Counted from the first letter of the stretch, positions 44,769-55,248 are shown. The stretch: DNA of 64,000 bases from Gammaproteobacteria bacterium (GCA_016125505.1 WGLP01000003.1:186001-250000); one strand, 5' to 3'. Numbers and translations are program-made. The notes: a model not told the origin generated them from the sequence alone.

Positions 44769-46841
44769 ATGTCCAGTACAACTCATACCAATCATCTCAT
44801 ACGCGAAACCAGTCCCTACCTGTTGCAACACGCACACAACCCGGTGGACTGGTGGCCCTGGTGCGAAGAAGCCCTGCGGCTGGCGCGCGAGCAGGACAAA
44901 TTGATCCTGTTGTCCATCGGTTATTCCGCCTGTCACTGGTGTCACGTCATGGCGCATGAATCCTTCGAGGACCCCGCCACCGCCAGGGTGATGAATGAAC
45001 TCTATATCAATATCAAGGTGGACCGGGAAGAACGTCCCGACCTCGACAAGATTTACCAGACCGCGCATCAACTGTTGAATCAGCGCGGCGGCGGCTGGCC
45101 GCTGACCATGATCCTGACGCCGGACGATCACATCCCGTTTTTTGCCGGGACCTATTTCCCGGTGAGTCCGCGCCATGGCCTGCCCGCCTTTAAAGACATC
45201 CTGACACGGGTACATGATTTTTATCGTGAGCACGGCGATCAGATCGAAACGCAAAACGCTTCCATGTTGCATGCCTTGGGCAGCCTGGCCCAATCAGGCC
45301 AGACGAACGCCAGCCTCAATGCCGCACCGCTGGATCAGGCGCGCAAACAATTGGCACAACAATTCGATGCGCAGTATGCCGGTTTCGGCAAGGCGCCCAA
45401 GTTTCCTCACCCCACCAATCTCGAACGCCTCCTGCATCACTGGGCCGGCACCCGCGCCCACGGCCGCGAAGATAAAGAGGCCTTGCACATGTTGCACATG
45501 ACCCTGCACGCCATGGCCTCCGGCGGGATCTACGATCAACTGGGTGGCGGCTTCTGCCGTTATTCCGTCGACGACTACTGGATGATCCCGCACTTCGAAA
45601 AAATGCTGTACGACAACGGCCCCCTGCTCGCCCTGTACAGCGAAACCTACGCGGCCACCGGTGATGCCGTGTTCAAACGCATCAGCGAGGAAACCGCGCA
45701 ATGGGTCATGCGCGAGATGCAATCGCCTGAAGGAGGTTACTATTCCACGCTGGACGCCGACAGCGAAGGCGAGGAAGGCAGGTTTTATGTGTGGACGCCA
45801 AAACAGGTAAAAGCGCTGTTGAGCGAACAGGAGTATGCCGTCACCGCACGGATATATGGACTCGATCGTTCAGCGAATTTCGAAGGTCACTGGCACCTGC
45901 ATATCTTCGAGGACCTCGCCGACGTCGCCAAGGAAATCAAACTTAGTGCCGAGGACGCAACCCGGCTGTTGATCAGCGCACGCGAGAAATTATTTACTGC
46001 ACGCGAACAACGCGTGCGTCCCGGCCGTGACGATAAGATCCTGACCAGCTGGAACGGCCTGATGATCAAGGGCATGGCCTGCGCCGCGCGCTATCTCGAT
46101 AATGATGAGTATCTGCACTCGGCACAACGGGCCGTGGATTTTATACGCGAGACCCTGTTCGTTGATGGCCGCCTGCTCGCGACGTATAAAGACGGCAAGG
46201 CGCACCTCATGGCCTATCTCGACGACTATGCCTTTATGCTGGACGGCCTGATGCATTTGCTACAGGCAAAGTGGCGGACATCTGATCTCGAGTTTGCTAT
46301 TGCCCTGGCCGAGGCCATGCTCACGCATTTCGAAGACCAGCAACACGGCGGATTTTATTTCACTGCGCACGACCACGAGACGCTGATCCAGCGTCCGAAA
46401 AATTTCATGGACGAGGCCATCCCCGCCGGCAACGCCATTGCAACGCTGGCCCTGGCGCGCTTGGGCCACCTGCTGGGTGAACAGCGCTACCTCGACAGTG
46501 CCGAACGCGCCCTGCGCTGCGCCTGGGATCATATCGAACAGGCTGCCTATGCCCATGCAGCGTTTTTGCAGGCATTGGAAGAATACCTGTATCCACCGCA
46601 GTTGATCGTCATCCGCGGCAATGACGAGGATGGACAATGGCGACAGGCCATCAGCACGCACTACGCGCCGCGACGCCTGTGCTTTATTATTCCTGCAACG
46701 GAGAGCGGTTTGCCCGGCCTGTTAGGTGAGCGTAAACCCGCTGAGCACGGCGACCGCGCCTATGTTTGTAGCGGCATGCAATGTCTCGCGCCCGTGGCGG
46801 ACGTGAAGGCATTGATTGCGCAGTTGGCACAGAACCGGTGA
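44769..46841 (+). CDS. YyaL-like DUF255 thioredoxin-fold / six-hairpin protein
   Basis: 690 residues. The N-terminal thioredoxin-like DUF255 domain (about 1-165) has [22 protein letters not shown] with a CxxC-type CHWC; the C-terminal (alpha/alpha)6 barrel (about 190-680) resembles sugar-modifying epimerases and glycosidases ([59 protein letters not shown]). The family (YyaL, human SPATA20) is widespread, but no reaction is established. It starts 138 bp from the divergent rlmI start. The CDF gene follows 8 bp after its stop, suggesting one transcript. Confidence 0.9.
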   Translation: MSSTTHTNHLIRETSPYLLQHAHNPVDWWPWCEEALRLAREQDKLILLSIGYSACHWCHVMAHESFEDPATARVMNELYINIKVDREERPDLDKIYQTAHQLLNQRGGGWPLTMILTPDDHIPFFAGTYFPVSPRHGLPAFKDILTRVHDFYREHGDQIETQNASMLHALGSLAQSGQTNASLNAAPLDQARKQLAQQFDAQYAGFGKAPKFPHPTNLERLLHHWAGTRAHGREDKEALHMLHMTLHAMASGGIYDQLGGGFCRYSVDDYWMIPHFEKMLYDNGPLLALYSETYAATGDAVFKRISEETAQWVMREMQSPEGGYYSTLDADSEGEEGRFYVWTPKQVKALLSEQEYAVTARIYGLDRSANFEGHWHLHIFEDLADVAKEIKLSAEDATRLLISAREKLFTAREQRVRPGRDDKILTSWNGLMIKGMACAARYLDNDEYLHSAQRAVDFIRETLFVDGRLLATYKDGKAHLMAYLDDYAFMLDGLMHLLQAKWRTSDLEFAIALAEAMLTHFEDQQHGGFYFTAHDHETLIQRPKNFMDEAIPAGNAIATLALARLGHLLGEQRYLDSAERALRCAWDHIEQAAYAHAAFLQALEEYLYPPQLIVIRGNDEDGQWRQAISTHYAPRRLCFIIPATESGLPGLLGERKPAEHGDRAYVCSGMQCLAPVADVKALIAQLAQNR

Positions 46842-46849
46842 GGTAACCC

Positions 46850-47494
46850 ATGTCAGCTTGCGGTTGCGGCGACATCGAGATCAAGAATCGCGCGGAGTCA
46901 AAAGTCCTCTGGCAGTTGCTTGCCATCAACGCCGTGATGTTCCTGCTTGAGTTCGTCATTGGCTGGCTGGCGCAATCCACCGGGCTTATTGCAGACTCGC
47001 TGGACATGCTGGCCGACGCCGGGGTTTACGGCATCGGATTATATGCCGTCGCTCGCACCTTGCGGGCCAAGACCCACGCCGCCAGTATCAGCGGTGTCTT
47101 GCAAATTGCGCTTGCTGTGGTGGTTGTGATCGATGTGATTCGCCGCTATTTCCTCGGCAGCGAACCGTTCGGACTGTTGATGATGGGCGTATCCGTGGTC
47201 GCCTTGTTGGCGAATCTGGGTTGTCTGGCGCTGCTGGCGAAACATCGCGATGGCGAGGTCCACATGCGCGCCAGCTGGATCTTTTCCACCAATGACGTGC
47301 TGGCGAATATCGGCGTGATTCTCGCCGGGGCACTGGTCTACGTCACCGGCTCGCGCACCCCGGATTTGATCATCGGGTTTATCATTGCACTGGTCGTCGC
47401 GCGCGGCGGAGTGCAGATCCTGCGCGAAGCATGGCAGTCCTATGCCAGTCTTGGTTGTGATTCTGATACAAGCACCGGGAATCAATCACTCTAA
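46850..47494 (+). CDS. cation diffusion facilitator (CDF) family transporter
   Basis: 214 residues, six predicted helices. ADSLDMLADAGVYGIG carries the membrane Asp pair of the CDF metal site, and WIFSTNDVLANIGVILAG the partner Asn/Asp; canonical Zn transporters have HxxxD there, so the metal may differ. It starts MSACGCGDIEIKNR, a Cys-rich N-terminus. The usual C-terminal cytoplasmic metal domain is missing. It likely exports Zn, Co, Fe or a similar ion, driven by protons. Packed after the YyaL-like gene; element C lies 32 bp downstream. Confidence 0.85.
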   Translation: MSACGCGDIEIKNRAESKVLWQLLAINAVMFLLEFVIGWLAQSTGLIADSLDMLADAGVYGIGLYAVARTLRAKTHAASISGVLQIALAVVVVIDVIRRYFLGSEPFGLLMMGVSVVALLANLGCLALLAKHRDGEVHMRASWIFSTNDVLANIGVILAGALVYVTGSRTPDLIIGFIIALVVARGGVQILREAWQSYASLGCDSDTSTGNQSL

Positions 47495-47526
47495 ACAAGA
47501 TTTTCGATACTCAAGATGGTATGAGT

Positions 47527-47632
47527 AGGTGATGTGTCTTGCTGATTTAGGACCATATGCCGCATGGACGCGGCATATGAGCGTACAGGGATGTATTCAC
47601 CGCGAGTCCTAAAGCAGCAAGTCACATCACCT
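47527..47632 (+). repeat. palindromic element, copy C
   Basis: Between the convergent CDF and PfkB genes, 32 bp after the CDF stop. Arms 47527-47553 and 47606-47632 (27 bp) pair with two mismatches. The core is 47550-47609, 60 bp, reading on the plus strand: GGAC, a 10-bp perfect hairpin with the loop ATGGAC, then GTACAGGGATGTAT, ending GTCC. Its hairpin stem equals that of copy A, but loop bases changed AGGGAT to ATGGAC, keeping A-N-GGA. Read-through of the CDF transcript would contain the core in the same orientation. Confidence 0.9.
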
Positions 47633-47660
47633 TACATGCTTTATATTGAGAGACACGTAT

Positions 47661-48593
47661 TTAAATCTTATAACCGAAGCTCTGATTAAACCGCTCCAAA
47701 AACTCGTCGCGGGTGAACGTGTGATTCTGGGTGCCGTGCTTTTCGATCTTGATGGCACCCATCAGGGCAGCGATTCGGCCGGTGGTCTCCCAGTCCATAT
47801 CGTTCATCAGGCCGTATAACAGCCCCGCACGGTAGGCATCGCCGCAGCCGGTGGGGTCATTGACGGAGCCCGGTTTCGCCGTCGGGATCTCATGACGCTT
47901 GTCCTTGGCGTAGATCACCGAACCTTCACCGCCACGGGTGATGATCAGCGCGTCCACATGCTCCGCCAGTTCGTGCGGACTCTTGCCGGTGCGCTCCTGT
48001 ACCAGTTGTGCCTCGTAGTCATTGAGCGCGACCCAGGTCGCCTTCTCAATAAAGTCCATCAGCTCTTCACCGCCGAACATGGGCAGGCCCTGACCCGGGT
48101 CGAAGATAAACGGGATACCGCTATCGGCAAAATCCGTGGCGTGTTGCAACATCCCGTCGCGGCCATCAGGCGACACGATACCCAGCTTCACGCCCCTGGC
48201 ATCGCGCACGCTGTTGAGGTGGGCGTGATTCATCGCACCGGGATGGAAGGCGGTGATCTGGTTGTCATCGCGATCGGTGGTAATAAAGGCCTGCGCAGTA
48301 TACGTGCCCTCCACTTCACGCACATAGGTACGCGGGATCTTGTGCATATCCATCCACTGCGCATAAGGCGCAAAGTCGGTCCCCACCGTGCCCATCGGGA
48401 GGGGATCACCACCGAGCAGTTTCAGGTTATAGGCGATGTTGCCTGAGCAACCACCGAATTCACGGCGCATGTCCGGCACCAGAAAGGAAACATTGAGGAT
48501 ATGCACCTTGTCCGGCAGGATATGATTTTTAAACTGATCGTGAAACACCATGATGGTGTCATAGGCGAATGAACCACAGATAAGTGCTGACAT
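47661..48593 (-). CDS. PfkB-family sugar/nucleoside kinase (adenosine-kinase-like)
   Basis: 310 residues of the ribokinase fold. N-terminal GGCSGNIAYNLKLLGGDPLPMGTVGTDF substrate lid and the second signature SVNDPTGCGDAYRAGLLYGL with the catalytic Asp and anion hole (GCGD). The form with EFGGCSGNIA matches bacterial adenosine/inosine-guanosine kinase-type PfkB proteins common in beta- and gammaproteobacteria, but sugars cannot be excluded. Length is normal. dgkA ends 10 bp before its start on the same strand, so the two are probably one operon. Confidence 0.85.
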   Translation of the reverse strand: MSALICGSFAYDTIMVFHDQFKNHILPDKVHILNVSFLVPDMRREFGGCSGNIAYNLKLLGGDPLPMGTVGTDFAPYAQWMDMHKIPRTYVREVEGTYTAQAFITTDRDDNQITAFHPGAMNHAHLNSVRDARGVKLGIVSPDGRDGMLQHATDFADSGIPFIFDPGQGLPMFGGEELMDFIEKATWVALNDYEAQLVQERTGKSPHELAEHVDALIITRGGEGSVIYAKDKRHEIPTAKPGSVNDPTGCGDAYRAGLLYGLMNDMDWETTGRIAALMGAIKIEKHGTQNHTFTRDEFLERFNQSFGYKI

Positions 48594-48603
48594 GCTTTTC
48601 CCC

Positions 48604-48978
48604 TTAATGCCAAAAACGCAGGTAGGCGATCACCGCCCAGATGAACATTACATTGCCCAATGAAATAAACACGGCTGCCGAACCCATATCCTTGGCGCGG
48701 CCGGCCAGTTCGTTGTGTTCATTGCCGATGCGATCCACCACGGCCTCGACCGCGGAGTTGAGCAGTTCCACGATCAGGACCAGCAGCAGACTGCTGATCA
48801 GTAAAATATATTGCAACCACGACTGCCCCAGCCAGAACGCCGCCGGCAACAAGACTACGAACAAGGCCGCTTCCTGCCGGAAGGCAGACTCATGTTGCAG
48901 CGCCGCGCGCATACCCTTCATGGAATAGCCAAAGGCGTGAATGATGCGGGTCAATCCAGTAGCGCCGGGTTTTGCCAT
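48604..48978 (-). CDS. dgkA: diacylglycerol kinase DgkA
   Basis: 124 residues, three membrane helices. Phosphorylates diacylglycerol to phosphatidic acid in the inner membrane, recycling DAG from envelope glycerophosphate transfer. Seen: HAFGYSMKGMRAALQHESAFRQE amphipathic start, LLVLIVELLNSAVEAVVDRIGNEHNELAGRAKDMGSAAV with the active-site Glu pair (ELLNSAVE, the N-S-A-V-E family motif). Start ATG 48978. Upstream on the same strand lies element D and then gcvPB. Confidence 0.95.
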   Translation of the reverse strand: MAKPGATGLTRIIHAFGYSMKGMRAALQHESAFRQEAALFVVLLPAAFWLGQSWLQYILLISSLLLVLIVELLNSAVEAVVDRIGNEHNELAGRAKDMGSAAVFISLGNVMFIWAVIAYLRFWH

Positions 48979-49095
48979 AAATGCATGCCTGATTGGTTCA
49001 GTTTCTTATGAGGGCTCGTATGATATCGGAAAATCAGAAGAGATTCAGAGATGATTTTGAATCCGCCTAATATATCCCGATTTTAAAATCACCTC

Positions 49096-49199
49096 GAGGA
49101 AAGGGCAGTGTTTGCGAGGACCGTCAGCAGCAGGGATGCTGCTGCCGAGCGTACAGGGATGTATTCACCGCGCGTCCTCGCAGACACTGCCCTTTCCTC
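49096..49199 (+). repeat. palindromic element, copy D
   Basis: Between gcvPB and dgkA, both on the minus strand; 35 bp after the gcvPB stop. Arms 49096-49121 and 49174-49199 (26 bp) pair with a single T/G wobble. The 60-bp core 49118-49177 reads on the plus strand: GGAC, a hairpin with stem CAGCAGC and loop AGGGAT (like copy B), then GTACAGGGATGTAT, ending GTCC. Its GGA loops would be seen only in RNA antisense to the flanking genes. Confidence 0.9.
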
Positions 49200-49234
49200 T
49201 TCAATTTTATGAAGATAAATTTCAGAACAGTGAT

Positions 49235-50680
49235 TCAGCTTTTCCAAACCAAGTTTAATTCCTTAGCCGCCTTCACATCATCCAGACGCCGCACCGGCAT
49301 CGTATGCGGTGCGCCGGTGACGGTTTCCGGTGAACTCTTGGCCTCGGCAAGGATGGCGATCATGGCCTCGATAAACCCGTCGAGCGCCTCACGCGCCTCG
49401 GTCTCGGTCGGTTCAATCAGCAGACACTCCGGCACCAGCAACGGGAAATACGTGGTCGGCGCATGAAAACCGTAATCGAGCAGACGCTTGGCGAAATCCA
49501 TGGCACTGACGTGCAGTTCCTTGGCCTGTTTCTTCAGGGTCAAAATAAACTCGTGAGTCGCACGCCGTTTTGAGTACGCCATATCGAACCCGGCTTCTTT
49601 CAAACGCGCCATCATGTAATTGGCATTGAGCGTGGCGTATTCAGCGACGCGTACCATGCCCTCACGGCCGAGAATACGCGCATAGACATAGGCGCGCAGC
49701 AAGACACCGGCATTGCCCATGAAGGTGGACAGGCGGCCCATGGTCTGCGGCCGATCCTGTTCATCCAGCACGCGATACCCATCACCCTCTTTGGCCACGA
49801 TCGGCACCGGCAAGTACGGCAACAGGCGTTCGCTCACGCCAACCGGACCGGCCCCCGGACCACCGCCGCCGTGCGGCGTGGAAAAGGTCTTGTGCAGGTT
49901 CATGTGGATCACGTCGAAACCCATATCGCCGGGACGCACCTTGCCGAGGATCGCGTTGAGATTGGCGCCGTCGTAATACAAGAGGCCGCCGGCCTCGTGC
50001 ACGATACCGGCGATCTCCTTGATCTTGCGCTCGAACACGCCGAGGGTGGACGGGTTGGTCAGCATGATCCCGGCGGTGTGCGGGCCGACCGCCGCGCGCA
50101 ATGCCTCGAGATCCACGTCGCCCTGCGCATCGGTCGGGATCTCCCTGACTTCATAGTTGCACATGGTCGCAGTGGCCGGGTTGGTGCCGTGCGCCGCATC
50201 CGGGACCAGGATCTCGGTGCGGGCATGATCATTCCGCGCATCGTGATAGGCGCGAATCATGGCCACCCCGGCAAACTCGCCCTGGGCGCCCGCCATCGGT
50301 GCCAGCGACACACCCTTCATGCCGGTCACGTCCTTGAGCATCTCCTGCAGGTCGTACATGCACGCCAGGAATCCCTGGCTCATGTTGTCCGGACTGTACG
50401 GATGGCGCTGCACAAAACCCGGCAACATGGCCAGCGTGTTACAACCACGCGGGTTGTATTTCATGGTGCAGGAACCGAGCGGATAAAACTGGGTGTCGAT
50501 GGAAAAGTTCTTTTGCGACAGACGGGTGTAATGCCGCACCACCTGCATCTCCGACACCTCCGGCAAGGGCAAGGCGCTCGTACGCAAATACGCCGGTGGA
50601 ATGTCATCCACGCTTTCGGCGTTACGCGGCACCTGCGCAGTATTGACGCGGTTGGGTCTGGAGTGTTCGAAAATCAACAT
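49235..50680 (-). CDS. gcvPB: glycine dehydrogenase (P protein), subunit 2
   Basis: 481 residues, the PLP-carrying half of a two-subunit glycine decarboxylase. It decarboxylates glycine and passes the aminomethyl group to the lipoyl arm of GcvH. PLP lysine in [49 protein letters not shown]. Start [16 protein letters not shown] is typical of the B subunit. Last gene of the riboswitch-controlled operon; tpx is inserted between it and gcvPA. Confidence 0.95.
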   Translation of the reverse strand: MLIFEHSRPNRVNTAQVPRNAESVDDIPPAYLRTSALPLPEVSEMQVVRHYTRLSQKNFSIDTQFYPLGSCTMKYNPRGCNTLAMLPGFVQRHPYSPDNMSQGFLACMYDLQEMLKDVTGMKGVSLAPMAGAQGEFAGVAMIRAYHDARNDHARTEILVPDAAHGTNPATATMCNYEVREIPTDAQGDVDLEALRAAVGPHTAGIMLTNPSTLGVFERKIKEIAGIVHEAGGLLYYDGANLNAILGKVRPGDMGFDVIHMNLHKTFSTPHGGGGPGAGPVGVSERLLPYLPVPIVAKEGDGYRVLDEQDRPQTMGRLSTFMGNAGVLLRAYVYARILGREGMVRVAEYATLNANYMMARLKEAGFDMAYSKRRATHEFILTLKKQAKELHVSAMDFAKRLLDYGFHAPTTYFPLLVPECLLIEPTETEAREALDGFIEAMIAILAEAKSSPETVTGAPHTMPVRRLDDVKAAKELNLVWKS

Positions 50681-50716
50681 ACGGTTTTATCCTGCTAACA
50701 AAATTTACGGATTAAG

Positions 50717-51217
50717 TTATTTCAATGCCGCGATTGCTTTGTCGTAATTGGGTTCCTGCGCAATCTCGGGCACCAGTTCGGTGTACACGACCTTGTCGTT
50801 TTCATCCACGACGATGACGGCACGCGCAGTGATCCCCGCCAGCGGACCGTCCTGAATCAGGACACCGTAGTCCTTGGCGAAGTTCTTGTTACGCATCATG
50901 GACAGCGTGACCACCTTGTCCGTGTTCTCCGCGCCGCAGAAACGTGACATCGCGAACGGCAGGTCAGCGGAGATCATCAGCATGACGGCATTGGGATGTT
51001 TGCCTGCGGCTTCGTTGAATTTCTTGGTGGAGGTGGCGCATACCGGGGTATCCAGGCTGGGCACGATATTCAGCAGTTTCTTCTTGCCCTTGAAATCGCC
51101 GAGACCGACATCGGCCAGGTCCTTGTTGGTAAGATGGAACGCCGGCGCCGCGGCGCCGACCTTGGGCAGTTCACCGTTGGTGTTGATCTTGTTTCCTTGC
51201 AAAGTAATCGTAGCCAT
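50717..51217 (-). CDS. tpx: thiol peroxidase Tpx (atypical 2-Cys peroxiredoxin)
   Basis: 166 residues from ATG 51217, with AAGGAG nine bases upstream; a longer frame has no ribosome site. Peroxidatic Cys60 in [17 protein letters not shown] and resolving Cys94 in SRFCGAEN, both at the positions of E. coli Tpx. Starts [21 protein letters not shown]. It reduces peroxides with thioredoxin. Its place inside the glycine-cleavage operon, between gcvPA and gcvPB, is unusual and may link peroxide defence of the dihydrolipoyl/Fe-S machinery with glycine use. Confidence 0.95.
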   Translation of the reverse strand: MATITLQGNKINTNGELPKVGAAAPAFHLTNKDLADVGLGDFKGKKKLLNIVPSLDTPVCATSTKKFNEAAGKHPNAVMLMISADLPFAMSRFCGAENTDKVVTLSMMRNKNFAKDYGVLIQDGPLAGITARAVIVVDENDKVVYTELVPEIAQEPNYDKAIAALK

Positions 51218-51246
51218 GATTTTGCTCCTTCGGTTGTCTTTCAGGT

Positions 51247-52644
51247 TCAACGCATTTTCGGTTGCACAGGGCACTTGCTTGCCTGCAGGCGTGTCGCGAT
51301 CCGCGCTATATGATCCGCATAGGCGGCGATATCGCTTTCGGTTTTGGTTTCGGTGGCACACACCAGCAACGCATTTCCCAGCTCCGGATAATCCTGCGCC
51401 AAGGACACGCCGCCGACGATACCTTGCGCCGACAAGGCACGCAGGACTTCCGCCACCGGCAGGTCGAATTCAAACACCGCTTCGTGGAAATACGGACGGT
51501 TAAAACATTTACGCACACCCGCCACCTTGCCGAGGGCATCGATGAGCTTGCGCGTATTGCTGTGCGAGGCCGCCGCCACCTGTTGCAGACCCTGCGGCCC
51601 CAGCAGGCTCATGAAGATCGTCGCCGCGGTCACTAACAGGCCCTGATTGGTGCAGATGTTGGACGTTGCCTTGGAACGGCGGATATGCTGTTCGCGCGCC
51701 TGCAAGGTCAGGGCAAAACCGCGCTTGCCCTCCAGGTCGGTCGTGGCACCAATCAAGCGGCCCGGCATTTGCCGTACGTAATCCTGACGGCAACACATGA
51801 TGCCGAAATACGGTCCGCCCGAAGACAGGGGCGCGCCCATGGGTTGCCCGTCACCGCACACGATGTCGGCACCGTTCTCACCCCACTGCCCTGGCGGTTT
51901 GAGCAGGGCCAGCGCCATGGGATTGATCACGGCGATCACCAGCGCATTGTGTTTGTGCGCCCAATCGGTAAGTGCATCCACCTCTTCGAGCACACCGAAG
52001 AAATTCGGATAGGGGATCACCAGTGCGGTGAAATCACCGGGTTCCGCCGGCAGGCTGTTCATGTCGAGATGGCCACCTTCTTGATCGAAGGCGAGTTCTT
52101 CGAGCACGATGCCCTGATGATGCACGATGGTATGCGCGACGGCGCGATAGCGCGGGTGCACCGTGCGCGGGATCAAAATGCGTTTACTCTTGGATTTGCG
52201 ATTGGCGCGCACCGCCATCAGGATTGCCTCCGCCAGGGAAGACGCTCCGTCGTACAGGGAGGCATTGGAGACATCCATGCCGGTGAGACCCGCCATCATG
52301 GTCTGGTATTCATACAGGAGCTGTAGCGTCCCCTGTGAGGCCTCAGCCTGATATGGCGTATACGCGGAGTAAAACTCGCCGCGCGTGGTCAGCTCCCACA
52401 CCGCCGCCGGAATATGATGCTCATAGGCACCGGCCCCGGCAAAGCACAGTGTGCGCTCATCCTCGCCGGCACGTTCGCGCATCAAGCGCGCGACATCCAT
52501 TTCACTCATGCCCGGCGGCACGTTGTTCAGGCCCTTGGCACGCAGGTTCGCGGGAATCTCATCAAACAGATCCTCGATAGCAGATACGCCAATGGCGTTG
52601 AGCATCTCTTTGACTTCGTCTTCAGTGTGCGGAATAAACGGCAT
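51247..52644 (-). CDS. gcvPA: glycine dehydrogenase (P protein), subunit 1
   Basis: 465 residues, the N-terminal-type half of the split P protein. Seen: [20 protein letters not shown] start, [62 protein letters not shown] and [13 protein letters not shown]. Associates with GcvPB to form an (alpha-beta)2 decarboxylase. Separated from gcvH by a 180-bp gap that contains a dispersed repeat; 29 bp precede tpx. Confidence 0.95.
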   Translation of the reverse strand: MPFIPHTEDEVKEMLNAIGVSAIEDLFDEIPANLRAKGLNNVPPGMSEMDVARLMRERAGEDERTLCFAGAGAYEHHIPAAVWELTTRGEFYSAYTPYQAEASQGTLQLLYEYQTMMAGLTGMDVSNASLYDGASSLAEAILMAVRANRKSKSKRILIPRTVHPRYRAVAHTIVHHQGIVLEELAFDQEGGHLDMNSLPAEPGDFTALVIPYPNFFGVLEEVDALTDWAHKHNALVIAVINPMALALLKPPGQWGENGADIVCGDGQPMGAPLSSGGPYFGIMCCRQDYVRQMPGRLIGATTDLEGKRGFALTLQAREQHIRRSKATSNICTNQGLLVTAATIFMSLLGPQGLQQVAAASHSNTRKLIDALGKVAGVRKCFNRPYFHEAVFEFDLPVAEVLRALSAQGIVGGVSLAQDYPELGNALLVCATETKTESDIAAYADHIARIATRLQASKCPVQPKMR

Positions 52645-52703
52645 TTAGGTTATCTCGTTAATTTAATATCCAAATGATTTGCATTAGGCTGCTTAAATTT
52701 TCT

Positions 52704-52825
52704 GAAAGCGTCACGAGCGCAGCCAGGACAAGGCGCAAAAGGTCGAGAAAGCGGAGTTGACACAGTAGTCAATGAGCATTTCGAGATCCTTTTGCAACGT
52801 AGTCATGGCAAGCGCAGTAGCTTTC
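52704..52825. repeat. dispersed dyad repeat between gcvH and gcvPA
   Basis: 122 bp with nested symmetry: outer GAAAGC (52704-52709)/GCTTTC (52820-52825), middle GCAAAAGG (52735-52742)/CCTTTTGC (52788-52795), centre TTGAC (52757-52761)/GTCAA (52768-52772). Strings such as GCGGAGTTGACA and CAATGAGCATTTCGAG are those of a common intergenic repeat in gammaproteobacteria. The outer arm overlaps the gcvH stop codon (52824-52826), so the insertion sits exactly at the gene end. A message reading through gcvH to gcvPA would contain the whole hairpin. Confidence 0.8.
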
Positions 52826-53216
52826 AATCCTCTGCCGCGATTTGTTCGCTGTAGGCATCCGCATCCATCAACTCTTCCAGTTCCGCTGCATCACTGGGCT
52901 TGAGCCGGAAGATCCAGCCATCGCCATAAGGTTCGGAGTTGATGGTCTCCGGCGCATTGGCCAGCAATTCGTTGCTCTCGACAACTTCGCCGCTGATCGG
53001 TGCATACACATCGGAGGCGGCCTTCACGGATTCCACGACCGCGCAATCATCACCGGCGTCGAAGTTGCTGCCGACTTCCGGCGTCTCGACGAAGACCAGA
53101 TCGCCGAGCAGCTCTTGCGCATGATGGGTAATGCCGATCGTGACGGTGCCGTCGGATTCGCGGCGCACCCATTCGTGGGACTTGGTATAGAGTAATTCGG
53201 ATGGTACGTTGCTCAT
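52824..53216 (-). CDS. gcvH: glycine cleavage system H protein
   Basis: 130 residues from ATG 53216 ([19 protein letters not shown]) with GGAGAGAG upstream; a longer frame adds 10 residues. Shuttles aminomethyl groups between the P, T and L proteins on a lipoyl arm. Lipoyl lysine 65 lies in [19 protein letters not shown]. Acidic C-terminus typical. Its lipoyl group could be made by LipA2, encoded upstream in the same operon, after LipB octanoylation. Starts 31 bp after the gcvT stop. Confidence 0.97.
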   Translation of the reverse strand: MSNVPSELLYTKSHEWVRRESDGTVTIGITHHAQELLGDLVFVETPEVGSNFDAGDDCAVVESVKAASDVYAPISGEVVESNELLANAPETINSEPYGDGWIFRLKPSDAAELEELMDADAYSEQIAAED

Positions 53217-53247
53217 GTCTCTCTCCCGGAAAAAATTTTTCGACACA

Positions 53248-54333
53248 CTAAAAACAGGCTTTGCCGTTTCTGACGAACGGCGGTTTCACTACTTTCACCT
53301 CGACGTGTTTGCCACGGATGTCCACACGCGCGTGATCTCCAATTGACGCCGGCACACGCGCAAAGGCAATCGCCTTGCCCAGGGTCGGTGAAAAACTGCC
53401 GCTGGTGATCTCGCCCGCCTCCAGGCCATCCACCAGCACTTTCTGATGATTGCGCAAGACGCCTTTGTCTTCCAGCAATAATCCGACGAACTTGCGTTTG
53501 ATGCCGGCCTGCTTTTGCGCGCTGATAGCGGCACGTCCGATGAAGTCACGATCTTCAGGTTCCCAGGCCACTGTCCAGGTCAAACCGGATTCCAGCGGCG
53601 TGGTGGTTTCATCCATGTCCGTGCCGTATAGATTCATGCCCGCTTCCAGGCGCAGGGTATCGCGTGCCCCCAACCCGCAGGGATGTACGCCGGCGTCCGC
53701 CAGTTTGTCCCAGAACCCAGGCGCCTCCTGCGTCGGTAACATGATCTCGTAACCGTCTTCCCCGGTATAGCCGGTGCGCGCCACGGCCCAGTCACCGACA
53801 ATCGCCATGAAAAACGGACCCAGGTCCTTCGCCGCCGACGCCGCCGCCGTGGACAGGACCGCGTGGGCCTTGTCGCGCGCCTGCGGACCCTGCACCGCGA
53901 TCATGGCCAGGTCATCACGCACGTTCACGCTGACATCGAATGTCTTGGCATGCCGGGTAATCCAGGCCAGATCCTTATCGCGGGTGGCGGCATTCACCAC
54001 CATGCGGAAAAACGCGTCGTCGATGAAATACACGATCAGATCATCGATCACGCCACCCTGCTCGTTCAGCATGCAGGAATACAGGGCCTTGCCGGTCTGC
54101 TTCAGGCGATCCACATTGTTTGCCAACAGATAGCGCAAGAAATCACGAATGCGCGCACCGTGCAGGTCGACAATCGTCATGTGCGAGACATCAAACATCC
54201 CGGCGCTCTTGCGCACGTGATGGTGTTCCTCCAGTTGCGAGCCATAATGCAAGGGCATGTCCCAGCCGCCGAAGTCGACGATCTTGGCTTTGTACTTGAG
54301 ATGCGTGTCGTACAGGGGTGTGCGGTTTCCCAT
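53248..54333 (-). CDS. gcvT: aminomethyltransferase (glycine cleavage T protein)
   Basis: 361 residues. Takes the methylene unit from aminomethyl-lipoyl GcvH onto tetrahydrofolate, releasing ammonia. Seen: [28 protein letters not shown] start, [23 protein letters not shown] with the folate-binding Asp region, [10 protein letters not shown] and [15 protein letters not shown]. Begins 18 bp after the lipA2 stop. The product methylene-THF feeds ThyA and purine or serine synthesis. Confidence 0.96.
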   Translation of the reverse strand: MGNRTPLYDTHLKYKAKIVDFGGWDMPLHYGSQLEEHHHVRKSAGMFDVSHMTIVDLHGARIRDFLRYLLANNVDRLKQTGKALYSCMLNEQGGVIDDLIVYFIDDAFFRMVVNAATRDKDLAWITRHAKTFDVSVNVRDDLAMIAVQGPQARDKAHAVLSTAAASAAKDLGPFFMAIVGDWAVARTGYTGEDGYEIMLPTQEAPGFWDKLADAGVHPCGLGARDTLRLEAGMNLYGTDMDETTTPLESGLTWTVAWEPEDRDFIGRAAISAQKQAGIKRKFVGLLLEDKGVLRNHQKVLVDGLEAGEITSGSFSPTLGKAIAFARVPASIGDHARVDIRGKHVEVKVVKPPFVRNGKACF

Positions 54334-54351
54334 TGAGTAATTTTCCTTTCC

Positions 54352-55248
54352 TTAATCTTCAGCGTGGTAAGACGAACGCACCATGGCGCCGGCCTTGACC
54401 CAGCGAAAGCCTAATTCATTTGCCATTGTTTCGTATTCGGCGAACTGCCCGGGGCTGATGTATTCGACCACCGGCAGGTGATAGCGTGTGGGCCGCAGGT
54501 ATTGCCCCAGGGCAACGCGTTTCACACCGGCGCGCGCCAGGTCCTGCAACACGGTTTCAACTTCCGCTGCGGTCTCGCCCAGCCCCAGCATTAACGCCGA
54601 TTTCGTCTCTATGCCGTGATGCGCAGCCGCGCCCGCGAGCAGATCCAGTGAGCGCTGGTAATCGGAGCCCTTGCGCACACGTTTATACAAACGCGGCACG
54701 GTTTCGACATTGTGGCCCCAGACGAGAAAGTGCTCGCCCGGTAATTCCTGCAAGGTGTGAAACATCAGTTCAAGCGCATGTTGTTGACTGCGATGAAAAT
54801 CCGGGGTGAGCAGTTCGAGTTTGATCTGCGGGTTGTCATCACGCAGGGCGATAAGGGTATCGGCAAAGATCTGCGCACCGCCGTCCAGGAGGTCATCCCG
54901 GTTCACCGAGGTGAGGACCACATAATCCAGCCCCATGGCCTTAACGGCCTCTGCCACACGTCGTGGTTCGTCCAGATCGAGGCCGCCGGGTTTGCCCGTC
55001 TTCACCGCACAAAAACCGCAGGCGCGCGTACAGGTATCACCCAGCAACATAAAGGTGGCCGTACCGCGACTCCAGCATTCGCCGCGATTGGGACAACGCG
55101 CCTCGACACAGACCGTGTTCAGGGCATATTGCGTCAGGGTACGGGTCGTGTGTGCGTAATCCTGTGAGCCAAAGGCCTGACGGATCCACTCCGGCATGCG
55201 CCCACAATTGGATTCATCTGAAAAATCAAATACCGGTAGCTCGGTCAT
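54352..55248 (-). CDS. lipA: lipoyl synthase LipA, second copy in the gcv operon
   Basis: 298 residues. Auxiliary-cluster cysteines 47, 52 and 58 (CVEARCPNRGEC), radical-SAM cysteines 73, 77 and 80 (CTRACGFC) and the terminal SSYH are all present, so it should be active. It lacks the roughly 45-residue basic N-terminal extension of the copy at 1472 and differs in the CX4CX5C environment. First gene after the glycine riboswitch, 31 bp from its terminator; GGAAGAG precedes ATG 55248. A dedicated lipoylation enzyme for GcvH, made only when glycine is plentiful, is the natural inference. Confidence 0.92.
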   Translation of the reverse strand: MTELPVFDFSDESNCGRMPEWIRQAFGSQDYAHTTRTLTQYALNTVCVEARCPNRGECWSRGTATFMLLGDTCTRACGFCAVKTGKPGGLDLDEPRRVAEAVKAMGLDYVVLTSVNRDDLLDGGAQIFADTLIALRDDNPQIKLELLTPDFHRSQQHALELMFHTLQELPGEHFLVWGHNVETVPRLYKRVRKGSDYQRSLDLLAGAAAHHGIETKSALMLGLGETAAEVETVLQDLARAGVKRVALGQYLRPTRYHLPVVEYISPGQFAEYETMANELGFRWVKAGAMVRSSYHAED

